From the NCBI RefSeq assembly GCF_002929355.1, contig NZ_PJIR01000002.1, positions 478,033 through 542,032 of the forward strand: 64,000 bases of DNA. Reading direction: 5' to 3'. The position numbers were made by a program, and so were the translations under genes. How positions within the stretch are numbered: the first letter of the stretch is position 1; each line of letters opens with the position of its first letter. Origin of the DNA: Arthrobacter sp. B0490 (GTDB lineage: Bacteria; Actinomycetota; Actinomycetes; Actinomycetales; Micrococcaceae). The notes beneath the pieces are model-generated. The model did no database searches, had not been told where the DNA came from, and saw nothing but the letters and a program-made list of their open reading frames with translations. Positions 21,093-31,141 of the stretch are shown here, piece after piece.

Positions 21093-22631
21093 CTACAGGC
21101 CCGACGACGCCTGGCAGGTGACCTGGTCGGCGGTCTGGCCCTCCAGGTCGCTGCCGAGCGGCGGGGCGACGACCCTGTTGCTGGTCGCGAGGTCGGCGCC
21201 GACGAGCAGCTGGAGGCCCGCGGCCTGTTCGCTGAACACCACCTGGCTCCCGGGGATGCCGAAGCGCTCGGCGAGGTCGGCGGCGGCAGCATCGAAGCCG
21301 GTGCCGAAGACGACCTGCGACACGTCGGCCGGTACGGATTCCAGGGGTGAGTTCTGCGTGTAGCCGGCAGCGTCGAGGAGCCGCTGGACGGCGGCCGCCC
21401 GGTCCGTGTCCGTCGTGGCGTTGATGACGAGGACGGGCACCGTCGCCGGATCGACGGCGGGCGCCTCAGGGGTCGGGGAGGCATCGGGCGCGGACGGCGT
21501 GGCCGAGGGCTCGGGCGCCTCCTCGGTGAGGCCGCGGTCCTCCCGGAGGGCGTCGAAGAGCGGGGCGGCGGTCTCCTCGTCGAGCACCAGCCGGTTCGGG
21601 TCCTGGTCCCAGGGCGCGGTCGGCACGGTCACGAACGCGATGTTGCCGAGATCGACGTCCTTCATGCGGTCCGCGATCTTGAGCAGTTCGGTGGGCTGCG
21701 ACAGGCCCTCGTCGACCGTCAGGTTGCGCGTGATGACGTCGGCGATCTCGTAGAGCTTGGGCAGGTTCGTCAGCGTGCCCTCGGCCCGCACCTTGCGTGC
21801 CAGGGACGCCATGAACGACTGCTGGGCCGCGATGCGCCCGGTGTCGCCCCCGTCGCCGAAGCTGTGGCGCGTCCGCAGGAAGGCCAGCGCCTGGTCGCCC
21901 TCGACCTCGCTGGTGCCGGCGGGCAGGGACAGCCCGGAGAACTCGTCGTCGACGGGCTGCTGGACGCAGACCTCGACGCCGCCCACGGCGGAGGAGAGTT
22001 CCTTGACCGCGTCGAACCCCGCCATCATGAAGTGGTCCACGGACAGGCCGGTGAGGTTGTTGATCGCGGCGACGGTGCAACCGGGCCCGCCCTCGTCGAG
22101 AGCGGCGTTCAGCTGGCCGAGGTCGAAGGCCTCGGAGACCTCGCCGGTCTCTGGATTGACGCAGCTGGGCAGGGGCACCAGCAGGTCGCGGGGGAAGGAG
22201 ACGACCGTGACGTCCTCGCGGTCGGCCGAGAGGGTGAGCAGCATCATCACGTCCGAGTTCCCCTCGCCCGAGGAGTCGCTCTCGTCGCCGTAGAACTCGC
22301 CGCTGTTCCCGGTCCGGGTGTCCGATCCCAGGATCAGGATCTGCAGCGGGTCCGTGCTCGAATCGACGGGCAGTGCCGATTCCTGGTCCTCGGCGAGGTT
22401 GAGCGGCATCGTGAGGACGTTCGACTGCAGGCGGAAGACCTGCACCGCGACGAAGGCGATCGCGGCCACGAGGACCGAGGCCATGATGATGGCCGTCAGC
22501 CTCAGGGCACGGTGTCCGCCACCCCGGCCGAGGTGCCGTCCGGGGCCCGTGGTGCCGGGCACATCCGCGGGAGTCGTCCCGGAGGCATCAGGGGCGCTGT
22601 CTGCGCCCTCGGTCGACGGTCGGCGGGTCAT
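21093..22631 (-). CDS. LytR-CpsA-Psr (LCP) family protein with LytR C-terminal domain
   Basis: A 512-residue membrane-anchored protein. A cytoplasmic tail of about 40 residues is followed by one transmembrane helix (about 45-67) and an extracellular LCP domain. Family hallmarks are ILILGSDTR, NSDVMMLLTLS, VVSFPRDLLVPLP and HFMMAGFDAVKELSSAVGGV, the last with RTRHSFGDGGDTGR further on. A Pro/Ala/Ser linker then leads to a LytR_C domain (about 410-510). LCP enzymes transfer polymers such as arabinogalactan, teichoic or teichuronic acid from lipid carrier to peptidoglycan; the polymer here is unknown. It has a good ribosome binding site (GAAGGAG) and lies 193 bp downstream of era on the same strand. 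Confidence 0.92.
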   Translation of the reverse strand: MTRRPSTEGADSAPDASGTTPADVPGTTGPGRHLGRGGGHRALRLTAIIMASVLVAAIAFVAVQVFRLQSNVLTMPLNLAEDQESALPVDSSTDPLQILILGSDTRTGNSGEFYGDESDSSGEGNSDVMMLLTLSADREDVTVVSFPRDLLVPLPSCVNPETGEVSEAFDLGQLNAALDEGGPGCTVAAINNLTGLSVDHFMMAGFDAVKELSSAVGGVEVCVQQPVDDEFSGLSLPAGTSEVEGDQALAFLRTRHSFGDGGDTGRIAAQQSFMASLARKVRAEGTLTNLPKLYEIADVITRNLTVDEGLSQPTELLKIADRMKDVDLGNIAFVTVPTAPWDQDPNRLVLDEETAAPLFDALREDRGLTEEAPEPSATPSAPDASPTPEAPAVDPATVPVLVINATTDTDRAAAVQRLLDAAGYTQNSPLESVPADVSQVVFGTGFDAAAADLAERFGIPGSQVVFSEQAAGLQLLVGADLATSNRVVAPPLGSDLEGQTADQVTCQASSGL

Positions 22632-22824
22632 GCCCGGGCTCCTTCGGATGGAGGGTGGTGGTCGGTACTGGCGGTGGGCCGCACGCGCCGTCGCGCAGCG
22701 GGCCGCGACGGGACGGCACGGAGGCCGGTCACCCGGCCGCGGCGGAATGGTCGACGGCGCGGGTTATCGCAGCCTATCGGCCCGTTCCGGCAGGACAACG
22801 AGCGGACGCGGTGAGTCGTGCCCC

Positions 22825-23754
22825 CTAGAAGCCGAGCTTCACCAGCTGCTTGGGGTCCCGCTGCCAGTCCTTGGCCACCTTCACGTGCAGGTCGAGGTAG
22901 ATCCGGGTGCCGAGCAGCGCTTCGATGCCGCGGCGCGCGGTCGTACCGACCTCCCGGAGCCTCGCACCCTGCTTGCCGATGATGATCGCCTTCTGCGACG
23001 GCCGCTCGACGTACAGGTTCACGTGGACGTCGAGCATGGGGTTGTCCGCGCTCCGGCCCTCGCGCGGGATCATCTCCTCGACGACGACGGCGAGGGAGTG
23101 CGGCAGTTCGTCGCGGACGCCCTCGAGGGCCGCCTCCCGGACGAGTTCGGCCACCATGACGGCCTCGGGCTCGTCGGTCAGCTCTCCCCCGGGGTACAGC
23201 ACGGGCGATTCCGGCATGTGCCTGCTGAACACCTCGGCGACGGTGTCGACCTGGAATCCGTCCGCGGCGGAGACGGGCACGATGTCCGCCCACCCCTCGG
23301 GACCCGCGACGTCCGTGCCGAGCTTCGCGACGGCGAGGAGCTGCTCGGTCAGGGCACGCCGGTCCACGAGGTCCGTCTTGGTGACGACGGCGATCAGCGG
23401 CTTCCGGTTGAGCCGCGCGAGCTGCTCGGCGATGAAACGGTCACCCGGGCCGATTTTCTCGTTGGCGGGCAGGCAGAAGCCGACCGCGTCGACCTCGGAG
23501 AGCGTGTCCGCGACGAGGTCGTTGAGCCGCTGCCCGAGCAGCGTCCGCGGCCGGTGCAGCCCCGGGGTGTCGACGAGGACGATCTGGGAGTCGTCGCGGT
23601 TCACGATGCCACGGATCGTGTGCCGCGTGGTCTGCGGCTTCGCCGATGTGATGGCGACCTTCTGCCCGACGAGGGCGTTCGTGAGGGTGGACTTGCCCGC
23701 ATTGGGCCGGCCGACGAGCGAGACGAATCCGGCCCTGTGTTCAACGTCGCTCAT
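22825..23754 (-). CDS. era: GTPase Era
   Basis: A 309-residue GTPase that binds the 3' end of 16S rRNA and helps 30S maturation. G1 is GRPNAGKST (15-23), G3 is DTPGLHRPR, and G4 is TKTDLVD. The C-terminal KH domain contains KAIIIGKQGARLREVG. It overlaps the end of the CNNM gene by 14 bp. It is the last gene of phoH-ybeY-CNNM-era, a conserved bacterial RNA-maturation operon. Confidence 0.97.
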   Translation of the reverse strand: MSDVEHRAGFVSLVGRPNAGKSTLTNALVGQKVAITSAKPQTTRHTIRGIVNRDDSQIVLVDTPGLHRPRTLLGQRLNDLVADTLSEVDAVGFCLPANEKIGPGDRFIAEQLARLNRKPLIAVVTKTDLVDRRALTEQLLAVAKLGTDVAGPEGWADIVPVSAADGFQVDTVAEVFSRHMPESPVLYPGGELTDEPEAVMVAELVREAALEGVRDELPHSLAVVVEEMIPREGRSADNPMLDVHVNLYVERPSQKAIIIGKQGARLREVGTTARRGIEALLGTRIYLDLHVKVAKDWQRDPKQLVKLGF

Positions 23755-25051
23755 GCTCAGCCTCTATCGTCTCTCGGTCGTCCTGCTCGGTGTGTTCTGG
23801 TGGAAGGCGGTGGGCGATCACGTGGGAGACCCTGTTGCGGCGACCCTCCACGCGTTCGGCCCGCAGGCCGATACCGTCAATTGTGACCTCCGAACCGACG
23901 ATCGGCACCCTTCCGAGGGTCTTGGCCAGCAGGCCGCCGACGGTGTCGACCTCCTCGTCGTCGAGGTCCAGGCCGAACAGCTCACCGAGGGTGTCGATGC
24001 CCATGCGGGCGCTCACCCTGTACTCGCCGTCGTCGAGCCGTTCCTGCTCCGGCACCTCGGAGTCGTACTCGTCCACGATCTCGCCCACGATCTCCTCGAT
24101 GAGGTCCTCGAGCGTGACGAGCCCGGCCGTGCCGCCGTACTCGTCGATGACGATGGCGACGTGCGTGGACTCGCGCTGCAGTTCCCGCAGGAGGTCACCC
24201 ACGGGCTTCGACTCGGGCACGTACCGGGCGGGCCGGCACGCGGCGTCGACGGGCCGTGACAGGTTGGTCACCGCCCGCCCATGGAGATTCGCGACGACGT
24301 CCTTCAGGTACAGCAGGCCCCGGATGTCGTCGGAGCTCTCGCCGATCACCGGGATGCGGGAGTATCCCGAGCGGAGGAACAGGGACATCGCCTGGTCGAA
24401 GGTGGACCCGGTGTCGATGGTGACCATGTCGGTGCGCGGGACCATCACGGAGCGGACCTTCGTGTCGCCGAGCTCGAACACCGAGTGGATCAGCTCGGCC
24501 TCGTTGTCCTCGATCATCTCGGCGTCCGAGGCGCGGGAGAGGAGCTCGCGGAACTCCTCCTCGGTGAAGAAGGCGGCCTCGTCCCGGCTCGCGCCCGGCG
24601 TGATGGAACTGCCGATCCGCACCAGCCAGCGCGGGATCGGTCCGAGGATCGCGCACAGGAAGGCCACGAGCCCCGCGGTGAACCGGACGACGGCGGGCGC
24701 GTGCATGCGGCCGAGCTGGCGCGGTGAGACGCCGACGATCACGAAGCCGACGGCCGCCATGACGGCCGTGGCCAGGAGCCCGGCGAGCCAGATGCTGTCG
24801 AGCAGGTCGTGGAACAGGATGGCGACGGCGACCGCCCCGGCCATCTCGAACCACACACGCCAGAAGCGCAGGGCATGCATGTGGGCGACGGGTGCGTCGA
24901 GGATGCGGCGCAGCGACGAGGTGCGCGACTCCTGCAGGAGGGCCTCGCCGTCCTGCCGCGGGAGATAGCTGAAGGCTGCTTCCGCGGCCGTGACGAGGGC
25001 GGCGGTGAGGGCGAAGAGCAGGGCCATGAGCCCGAGGAGCCAGATGGTCAA
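23741..25051 (-). CDS. CNNM/CorC-HlyC family transporter-associated protein
   Basis: A 436-residue membrane protein with three parts. First is a DUF21/CNNM domain of about four hydrophobic segments ([20 protein letters not shown] onward). Two CBS domains follow (about residues 195-315), then a CorC_HlyC C-terminal domain. Relatives are linked to Mg2+ or Co2+ efflux and homeostasis. I place the start at TTG 25051 because it overlaps the ybeY stop (TTGA), the same coupling seen across this operon; an ATG eight codons later is possible. The long open frame up to 25363 runs through ybeY and is not used. Confidence 0.88.
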   Translation of the reverse strand: MTIWLLGLMALLFALTAALVTAAEAAFSYLPRQDGEALLQESRTSSLRRILDAPVAHMHALRFWRVWFEMAGAVAVAILFHDLLDSIWLAGLLATAVMAAVGFVIVGVSPRQLGRMHAPAVVRFTAGLVAFLCAILGPIPRWLVRIGSSITPGASRDEAAFFTEEEFRELLSRASDAEMIEDNEAELIHSVFELGDTKVRSVMVPRTDMVTIDTGSTFDQAMSLFLRSGYSRIPVIGESSDDIRGLLYLKDVVANLHGRAVTNLSRPVDAACRPARYVPESKPVGDLLRELQRESTHVAIVIDEYGGTAGLVTLEDLIEEIVGEIVDEYDSEVPEQERLDDGEYRVSARMGIDTLGELFGLDLDDEEVDTVGGLLAKTLGRVPIVGSEVTIDGIGLRAERVEGRRNRVSHVIAHRLPPEHTEQDDRETIEAEHERR

Positions 25052-25521
25052 GCGCTGGTCTCCTGCGGGGCCGTGCCGCCGAGGAACCCGGACAGGAGCT
25101 GGCGCTGGAGACCGAACATCTCCTTCTCCTCCTCGGGCTCTGCGTGGTCGTACCCGAGAAGGTGGAGTACGCCGTGGGTGGTCAGCAGGAGCAGCTCGTC
25201 CTTCGTGCTGTGGCCCGCTGCCGCCCCCTGGGACGCGGCGACCTCCGGGCAGAGGACGATGTCCCCGAGGAGACCGGCAGGGGTGACCCGACCCGGCGTC
25301 CCCGGGCGCAGCTCGTCCATGGGGAAGGAGAGCACGTCCGTGGGGCCCGGCTCGTCCATCCACTCGACGTGCAGCTTCTCCATCGCGGCGGTGTCCACCA
25401 GGATGATGGAGAGCTCGGCCTCGGGATGCAGGAACATCGACTCGAACAGGTAGTTGGACAGGCGGACGAGCGACTCCTCGTCGACGTCGTACCCCGACTC
25501 GTTGTTGACCTCGACGCTCAT
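25048..25521 (-). CDS. ybeY: endoribonuclease YbeY
   Basis: A 157-residue zinc-dependent RNase needed for 16S rRNA 3'-end maturation and ribosome quality control. The metal site is [11 protein letters not shown], and [10 protein letters not shown] with [10 protein letters not shown] is the conserved N-terminal part. It overlaps phoH upstream and the CNNM gene downstream by four bases each. GGAAG lies before the ATG. Confidence 0.95.
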   Translation of the reverse strand: MSVEVNNESGYDVDEESLVRLSNYLFESMFLHPEAELSIILVDTAAMEKLHVEWMDEPGPTDVLSFPMDELRPGTPGRVTPAGLLGDIVLCPEVAASQGAAAGHSTKDELLLLTTHGVLHLLGYDHAEPEEEKEMFGLQRQLLSGFLGGTAPQETSA

Positions 25522-26552
25522 CGGCTTCCGACCGGTCGGGCGGTGCGTACCTGGCCGGCGCGCTGCGCCTCGTCCCAGACGCTGTAGGCGGTCACGATGT
25601 CCCCGACGAGGCGGTGCCGGACGACGTCGGTGGAATCGAGTTCGCTGAAGTGGACGTCGTCGACGTCGCGGAGGATCTCGCTGACGATCCGCAGCCCGGA
25701 ACTGGTCCCGCTCGGGAGGTCCACCTGGGTGATGTCACCGGTCACGACCATCTTCGAGCCGAAGCCGAGGCGCGTGAGGAACATCTTCATCTGCTCCGGG
25801 GTCGTGTTCTGCGCCTCGTCGAGGATGATGAACGCGTCGTTGAGCGTCCGGCCGCGCATGTAGGCCAGCGGGGCGACCTCGATCGTGCCGGCGGCCATGA
25901 GGCGCGGGATCGAGTCGGGGTCCATCATGTCGTGCAGGGCGTCGTACAGCGGACGCAGGTACGGGTCGATCTTGTCGTTGAGCGTCCCGGGCAGGAAACC
26001 CAGCCGCTCCCCCGCCTCGACGGCAGGGCGCGTGAGGATGATCCTGTTGACCTCCTTCTGCTGCAGCGCCTGCACGGCCTTGGCCATCGCGAGGTACGTC
26101 TTGCCGGTACCGGCCGGACCGATCCCGAACACGATCGTGTTGCGGTCGATCGCATCGACGTAGGTGCTCTGGTTCAGCGTCTTGGGGCGGATCGTCTTGC
26201 CGCGCGAGGAGAGGATGTTGACGGACAGGACCTCCGAGGGCCGGGCCGCGCTCTGCGTCTTGAGCATGGACACGAGCTGCTCGAGGACCTGCGGGGAGAC
26301 CGTGGCGTTGTTGCTGGCCATGGTCCGGATCTCGCCGACGAGGCGCTCGGTGCGGAGGACGTCCGCGGAGGGACCGGTGATGGTCAGCTCGTTGCCCCTG
26401 GCCTGCAGTCCCACACCCGGGAACGAGTCCTCGATCAGGCGGAGGGCCTCGTCGTTCGAGCCGAGTGCCTGCACCATCTGCTCCGTCGAGTCGAAGACGA
26501 ACGTCCTGGTGTCCAGCCCTGCAGCATTGATGCCTGTTGAAGATTCGCTCAT
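25518..26552 (-). CDS. phoH: PhoH-like ATPase
   Basis: A 344-residue P-loop ATPase. The N-terminal part has a KH-like look (about residues 25-80) and is followed by the PhoH helicase-like core with Walker [28 protein letters not shown] and Walker [10 protein letters not shown]. The biochemical role is not settled; linkage to ybeY and era suggests RNA metabolism. ATG gives [12 protein letters not shown]; a longer frame upstream is not family-like. The stop overlaps ybeY (ATGA). Confidence 0.93.
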   Translation of the reverse strand: MSESSTGINAAGLDTRTFVFDSTEQMVQALGSNDEALRLIEDSFPGVGLQARGNELTITGPSADVLRTERLVGEIRTMASNNATVSPQVLEQLVSMLKTQSAARPSEVLSVNILSSRGKTIRPKTLNQSTYVDAIDRNTIVFGIGPAGTGKTYLAMAKAVQALQQKEVNRIILTRPAVEAGERLGFLPGTLNDKIDPYLRPLYDALHDMMDPDSIPRLMAAGTIEVAPLAYMRGRTLNDAFIILDEAQNTTPEQMKMFLTRLGFGSKMVVTGDITQVDLPSGTSSGLRIVSEILRDVDDVHFSELDSTDVVRHRLVGDIVTAYSVWDEAQRAGQVRTARPVGSR

Positions 26553-27029
26553 AGCTCGGCCGTCCGGCCTTCGATCGCCCTCATTCGAGTAGTCGTACAC
26601 ATCGTGGTGGTGGTTCTGCCGGGCACGGGTCGTGTCTCGCGCGAGCGGCGGACGAACCGTGGCAGAGATGCCAATCCTACGCCATCCCCTTTTTCGCCTC
26701 CCCTGTGTCAACAGGGGAGGGACGCCCGTGATTCCCGGCGGGAGGACCGGCGGGGCACGATCCGGGGGGTGCTCCCCGCGGACCGCGCGCACCTCGGCTT
26801 TACATCGCGAATCGGCAACGTCTTCGTATCGATCGGGTTTCAGTCCCGGGCGCTGCACCTATTCGGGCGGGTGCGTGCGGCCGCCCTGTGCCAAGCTGAA
26901 AAGAGGCCCGGCGGAGTGGACCGCAGATCGGTCCTCGCCCGCATCGACTCCCAGCGTCGATGTCCGCAGGACCGCGAACAATCCAGGAATAGACCCGCGC
27001 CCCGGCGCGCCCGACGGAAGGGGGCCGGC
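26553..27029. other. 477-bp divergent intergenic region (phoH / GerMN gene)
   Basis: No convincing gene is present. GTAGGAT on the minus strand (about 26674-26680) may be the phoH -10 region. The most distinct element is a perfect hairpin, CCTCCCCTGT-GTCA-ACAGGGGAGG (26697-26720). Its minus-strand loop and flank read TTGACA, and it abuts a T5 run at 26690-26694. The T-run is on the wrong side for a terminator in either direction. The rest shows nothing I recognise. Confidence 0.5.
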
Positions 27030-28010
27030 ATGAGTGAGCAGGACCCCCTGAAGAGGAGCCGCCTCGGGCTGCGCGGCATGCTCCTCGCCTCCGGCGGAGT
27101 GCTCCTCGCCGGCAGCGTGTTCATCGTCCCGAACGCCGGGCTGCTCCAGGGCGGCGGGCCGACGACGGCGATCGCCGAGACCCTGGCGACCGTCGCCCCC
27201 GACGTGGACTCCGGCCCCTCGGACCCGGCGGTCCGGACCCAGGGCGCCGCTGCGGGGCCCGCCGAAGCGGCGCAGGCGCTGGTTCCCGTGTACTGGCTCG
27301 GGGAGGTCGAGGGCAGCGACCGCCTGTTCCGCGAGTTCCTCCCCGCCCCCGAGGGATCCACGGGCGACCCGATCGCCGACGCCGTCCGGCTCATGACCGC
27401 AGGCCGGCCCCTCGATCCCGACTACCGTTCCCCGTGGCAGCAGGCCTCGAGCGTCCGGTCCGCGATCTCGACGAAGAACGTCATCACGCTCGACATCTCC
27501 TCGGACGCCTTCTCCCCCCGCCTCGACGAGGACGCGGCCCGCTTGGCACTGCAGCAGCTCGTCTACACGGCGACGGCCGCGGCATCGAACGCGGGCCTCA
27601 TCCCGGGCGGGGAGTCGAGTTCCGTCGTCGTGCTGGTGGACGGGGCGGCCGACGTCCGTGCGTTCGGCGCCATCGACCTGGTCGGCGAATGGACCCGGGA
27701 CACGACCGCGCTCGCCCCCGTCTGGATCATCGACCCGCAGGAGCACGTGGAGGCGGACACCGCCGGGCTGATCATCCACGGGGTAGGTCCGTCGTCGGAG
27801 GAGTCCGTCGCCTGGCGGATCGACCGCAGCGAGGACGGCTCGGCGGACGGTCCGAGGGGACTGTTCCGCGACGGGTCCGTGGACATCACGCCCGAGGACG
27901 GCGCGTATTCCTTCTCCGTGACGCTGCCCCCCGGGCGGTACGACATCACGGTGTCCGTCCCCGCCGGGGACGCCGAGGCGCAGGACTCGAAGACCGTCGT
28001 CGTCAGGTAG
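27030..28010 (+). CDS. GerMN/Gmad2 domain protein
   Basis: A 326-residue secreted or membrane-anchored protein. A basic N-terminus and one hydrophobic segment (about 13-33: GMLLASGGVLLAGSVFIVPN) are followed by an Ala/Pro linker and a GerMN domain (about 85-220). GerMN strands include LVPVYWLGEVEGSDRLFREF and NVITLDISSDAF. A C-terminal Gmad2-type immunoglobulin-like domain follows (about 225-326). These domains were named in spore germination proteins but are widespread in non-spore-forming actinobacteria at the cell surface. The segment lacks a lipobox Cys, so it is an anchor or a cleaved signal. GGAAGGGGG precedes ATG. It is divergent from phoH and converges with rsmE. Confidence 0.8.
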   Translation: MSEQDPLKRSRLGLRGMLLASGGVLLAGSVFIVPNAGLLQGGGPTTAIAETLATVAPDVDSGPSDPAVRTQGAAAGPAEAAQALVPVYWLGEVEGSDRLFREFLPAPEGSTGDPIADAVRLMTAGRPLDPDYRSPWQQASSVRSAISTKNVITLDISSDAFSPRLDEDAARLALQQLVYTATAAASNAGLIPGGESSSVVVLVDGAADVRAFGAIDLVGEWTRDTTALAPVWIIDPQEHVEADTAGLIIHGVGPSSEESVAWRIDRSEDGSADGPRGLFRDGSVDITPEDGAYSFSVTLPPGRYDITVSVPAGDAEAQDSKTVVVR

Positions 28011-28055
28011 GCACCGGATCGGGTCCTGCCGCCGGCTTCCCGGCCGGTGTGCCCG

Positions 28056-28823
28056 CTACCAGCGGCCGAGCAGGTGGTTCAGCAGGACGAGCGCGGCCGG
28101 ACCGGCCGACGACGACCGCAGGACGTGCGGTCCGAGGCGTGCCGTCCCCGCTCCGACGGCGCGGAGCTTCCCGAGCTCGGCGTCGCTGATGCCACCCTCG
28201 GGCCCGACGACGACGGCGGTCGACGACGGCGCCTCCAGTGCACCGGAGGCGCGCAGGGCCGATACCTGATCGGCGAGCGACGCGTCCGCGTCCTCGTGGA
28301 GGACGATCAGCCGGTCCACCGACGACGCCCACACGGCCAGTCGCGACGTGTCCATCACGTCGTGCACGTCGGGGACGAACGAGCGGCGGGACTGCTTGGC
28401 GGCGGCGCCGACGAGCGACACCCACTTCTGCCGCCCCTTCTCCGCCTTGTCACCGCGCCAGCGCACGATGCTGCGTTCCGCGTGCCACGGCACGACGGCG
28501 TCGACGCCGAGCTCCGTGGCCGCCTCCACGCCCTGCTCGTCACGGCCGCCTTTGGCGAGGGCCTGCACGAGCACGAGGCGATGCAGGGGCGCCGGGTCCT
28601 GTCCCGCCGTCTCGACGTGGAGCTCGACCGTCCCCGACCCGACCGCCGCGATGGCGCCGCCGATGCGGTAGCCGGCGCCGTCGGAGACGTCGATGTGCTC
28701 CCCCACGGTGAGCCGACGCACGGTGGCGGCATGGCGCCCCTCGTCCCCGTCCAGGACGAAGACGGCGCCGGGCACGGCCGTCCGGACCGCGTCACCCGGC
28801 CCGAAGAACAGGGGGCGCGTCAT
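28056..28823 (-). CDS. rsmE: 16S rRNA (uracil-1498-N3) methyltransferase
   Basis: A 255-residue SPOUT methyltransferase that modifies U1498 of 16S rRNA. The N-terminal PUA-like part (FVLDGDEGRHAATVRRLTVGE) leads to the knotted SAM-binding core with VGPEGGISDAELGKL and LGPHVLRSSSAGPAAL. The ATG lies two bases after the dnaJ stop. It is the third gene of hrcA-dnaJ-rsmE. Confidence 0.94.
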   Translation of the reverse strand: MTRPLFFGPGDAVRTAVPGAVFVLDGDEGRHAATVRRLTVGEHIDVSDGAGYRIGGAIAAVGSGTVELHVETAGQDPAPLHRLVLVQALAKGGRDEQGVEAATELGVDAVVPWHAERSIVRWRGDKAEKGRQKWVSLVGAAAKQSRRSFVPDVHDVMDTSRLAVWASSVDRLIVLHEDADASLADQVSALRASGALEAPSSTAVVVGPEGGISDAELGKLRAVGAGTARLGPHVLRSSSAGPAALVLLNHLLGRW

Positions 28824-28825
28824 GG

Positions 28826-29956
28826 TCAGCGGTTCCCGAGGCGCTCCCGGAGGCGCGCGAACACGCCCGAACCGCTGCTGGCGAGCTGTCCGTCCGTGTA
28901 TTCCTCGCCGCGCAGCTCCGCGAGCCGGCGCAGGAGCTCCTCCTGCTGATGGTCGATGTTGCGCGGCGTCTCGACGTTGAGGTGGACGCGGAGGTCTCCC
29001 CTGCCCTGGCTCCGGAGGTGCGTGACCCCGAGTCCGCGCAGCGTCAGGATCTCGCCGGACTGGGTGCCGGGCTTGATGACGAGTTCCTGGCCGCCGTCGT
29101 ACGTCTCCAGGTGCACGCTGGTCCCGAGCGCGGCCGCCGTCATGGGGACGCTCAGGGTCACGTGCAGGTCGTCGCCGTCGCGCAGGAAGGTCGAATCGGT
29201 GTTGACCCGGATCTCCACGTACAGGTCGCCCTGGGGTCCGCCGGCGATCCCGGCCTCGCCCTGCCCGGCGAGCTGGATGCGCGTGCCGGTACCCACGCCG
29301 GCGGGGACCTTGATGGTCAGGGTGCGCCGTGCGCGGATGCGGCCCTCGCCGCTGCACTCGTGGCAGGGGCTCGGGATCACGGTGCCGTAGCCCTGGCACG
29401 TGCCGCAGGGTGCGCTCGTCATGACCTGGCCGAGGATGGACCGGACCGCGCGCTGGACCTGACCGGAACCGCCGCAGATGTCGCAGGTACGGACCGACGT
29501 GCCGGGTTGGCAGCAGGTGCCGTCGCACGTGGGACACACCTCCGCCGTGTCGACCTCGATCTTCTTGTTGACGCCGAAGACGGCGTCCTTGAGGTCGATG
29601 CGCACGTTGATGAGGGCGTCCTGCCCGCGGCGCGTCCGCGAAGGGGCTCCCGCCTGCTGACCGCCACCGCCGAAGAAGGTCTCGAAGATGTCCTGGAACG
29701 CGAATCCGGACCCCGAGTAGCCGGCGCCGTACCCGTTGTCGGTCCCGTTCTCGTTGCCCGTCGTGTCGTAGACACGGCGCTTCTGGGGATCCGAGAGCAC
29801 CTCGTAGGCGTGCGTGACGCGCTTGAACTCCTCTGCGGCGTCGTCACCGGTGTTCACGTCCGGGTGGAGCTTGCGCGCCAGCTTGCGGTACGCCTTCTTG
29901 ATCTCCTCGCCGGTCGCACCCTGCGCCACACCGAGGACCTCATAGTGATTACTCAC
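28826..29956 (-). CDS. dnaJ: molecular chaperone DnaJ
   Basis: A 376-residue Hsp40 co-chaperone of DnaK. The J domain (1-70) has HPD, followed by a Gly-rich region. The zinc-finger domain has four motifs, [22 protein letters not shown] and CHECSGEG, and the C-terminal substrate-binding domains follow. It starts with GTG ([10 protein letters not shown]); GGAAGTG lies upstream. This is the DnaJ2-type paralogue linked to hrcA; no dnaK or grpE is in the window. A small hairpin (30021-30038) lies between hrcA and dnaJ. Confidence 0.95.
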   Translation of the reverse strand: MSNHYEVLGVAQGATGEEIKKAYRKLARKLHPDVNTGDDAAEEFKRVTHAYEVLSDPQKRRVYDTTGNENGTDNGYGAGYSGSGFAFQDIFETFFGGGGQQAGAPSRTRRGQDALINVRIDLKDAVFGVNKKIEVDTAEVCPTCDGTCCQPGTSVRTCDICGGSGQVQRAVRSILGQVMTSAPCGTCQGYGTVIPSPCHECSGEGRIRARRTLTIKVPAGVGTGTRIQLAGQGEAGIAGGPQGDLYVEIRVNTDSTFLRDGDDLHVTLSVPMTAAALGTSVHLETYDGGQELVIKPGTQSGEILTLRGLGVTHLRSQGRGDLRVHLNVETPRNIDHQQEELLRRLAELRGEEYTDGQLASSGSGVFARLRERLGNR

Positions 29957-30020
29957 TCGTGCACATCACTTCCTGTTGGAGACTTCTGTCTTTGCTCGCC
30001 GGTACCGGCGGAAATGCGGG

Positions 30021-30038
30021 GGCGCCCGAGAGGGCGCC
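30021..30038 (-). repeat. intercistronic hairpin hrcA-dnaJ
   Basis: GGCGCCC-GAGA-GGGCGCC forms a 7-bp stem four bases after the hrcA stop, before dnaJ. There is no T-run. It may shape mRNA processing or differential expression. Confidence 0.4.
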
Positions 30039-30041
30039 GGT

Positions 30042-31055
30042 CTACTCCTCGAGGATCCTCGAGAGGTAGCGGGCAACGGCGCGCACGGCGGCCATCGTCG
30101 TCGGGTAGTCCATGCGGGTGGGTCCGAGGACGCCGAGCTTCGCGCCCGCGTCCGGTCCGTAGCCCGTCGCCACGACGGAGGCCCCCGACAGGCCCCCGTA
30201 GGGGTTCTCGCTCCCGATCCTCACCGAGATGCCCCGGGCGTCGTACTCCATCTCGGAGAGGAGCCGCAGCATGACCACCTGCTCCTCGAGTGCCTCGAGG
30301 ATGGGACCGATACTCAGCGGGAAATCACCGGTGGACCGGGCGAGGTTCGCCGTCCCGGCCAGCAGGATCCGGTCGTCGCGGCCGAGCCCTGCGAGCTGTT
30401 CCAGCGTCCTGACGATCGTACCCCCGTGGGCCCGCAGCGGAGGAGGCAGCTGCGACAGCGCCACCCCGAGCTCGGCGGGCAGCACCGACAGCTTCACGCC
30501 GGACACGGCCGAGAGGATGCGCTGCCTGAGCTCCGCGAGCTCGGTCTCCTGGAGCGCCGCAGGGGTGCGTACGATGCGCTGCTGGACGGTGCCGTTGCTC
30601 GCGATGAGGACGACGAGGATCTGCTGCGGAGCGAGCAGGACGAACTCGATGTGCCGGACCGACGCTCCCCCGACCCGGGGGAACTGCACGACGGCGACCT
30701 GGTTGGTGAGCTGGGCGAGGAGCCGCACGGTCCGGTCCATCACGTCGTCCAGGTCGTCGGCACCCTCCAGGAGCGTCTGGATGGCCTTCTTCTCGGCAGC
30801 CGAGAGCGGCTTCACCTCGGAGATGCGGTCGACGAAGAGGCGGTAGCCCTTGTCCGTGGGGATGCGGCCCGAACTGGTGTGGGGGGCTGCGATGAGGCCC
30901 TCCTCCTCGAGGACGGCCATGTCGTTGCGGATGGTGGCGGACGAGACGCCCAGCCGGTGACGGTCGACGAGGGCCTTGGAGCCGACGGGCTCCCGCGAGT
31001 GGACGTAGTCCTCGACGATGGCCCGGAGCACCTCCAGGCGTCGTGGTTCACTCAT
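30042..31055 (-). CDS. hrcA: heat-inducible transcription repressor HrcA
   Basis: A 337-residue repressor of heat-shock operons. The N-terminal winged helix (EPVGSKALVDRHRLGVSSATIRNDMAVLEEEG) is followed by SGRIPTDKGYRLFVD and the GAF-like HrcA domain. It binds CIRCE elements, and its own promoter carries one (31115-31141), so it is autoregulated. GGAGGTGACACAGGA before the ATG gives a good ribosome binding site. Confidence 0.96.
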   Translation of the reverse strand: MSEPRRLEVLRAIVEDYVHSREPVGSKALVDRHRLGVSSATIRNDMAVLEEEGLIAAPHTSSGRIPTDKGYRLFVDRISEVKPLSAAEKKAIQTLLEGADDLDDVMDRTVRLLAQLTNQVAVVQFPRVGGASVRHIEFVLLAPQQILVVLIASNGTVQQRIVRTPAALQETELAELRQRILSAVSGVKLSVLPAELGVALSQLPPPLRAHGGTIVRTLEQLAGLGRDDRILLAGTANLARSTGDFPLSIGPILEALEEQVVMLRLLSEMEYDARGISVRIGSENPYGGLSGASVVATGYGPDAGAKLGVLGPTRMDYPTTMAAVRAVARYLSRILEE

Positions 31056-31114
31056 TCCTGTGTCACCTCCGGGTCCGTTCCTGACGACTGCGCTTCACGG
31101 GTGGTTCCGAACGG

Positions 31115-31141
31115 TTGGCACTCAACACACCCAAGTGCCAA
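31115..31141. promoter_or_regulatory. CIRCE-like operator of hrcA-dnaJ-rsmE
   Basis: TTGGCACTC, nine bases, AAGTGCCAA. Spacing is exactly that of CIRCE (TTAGCACTC-N9-GAGTGCTAA); each arm has a G/C change at the third position, and the second arm also begins A rather than G. Eight of nine arm positions are complementary. TAGACT on the minus strand (31146-31141) abuts it and may be the hrcA -10 box, so HrcA binding would block initiation. Confidence 0.85.
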
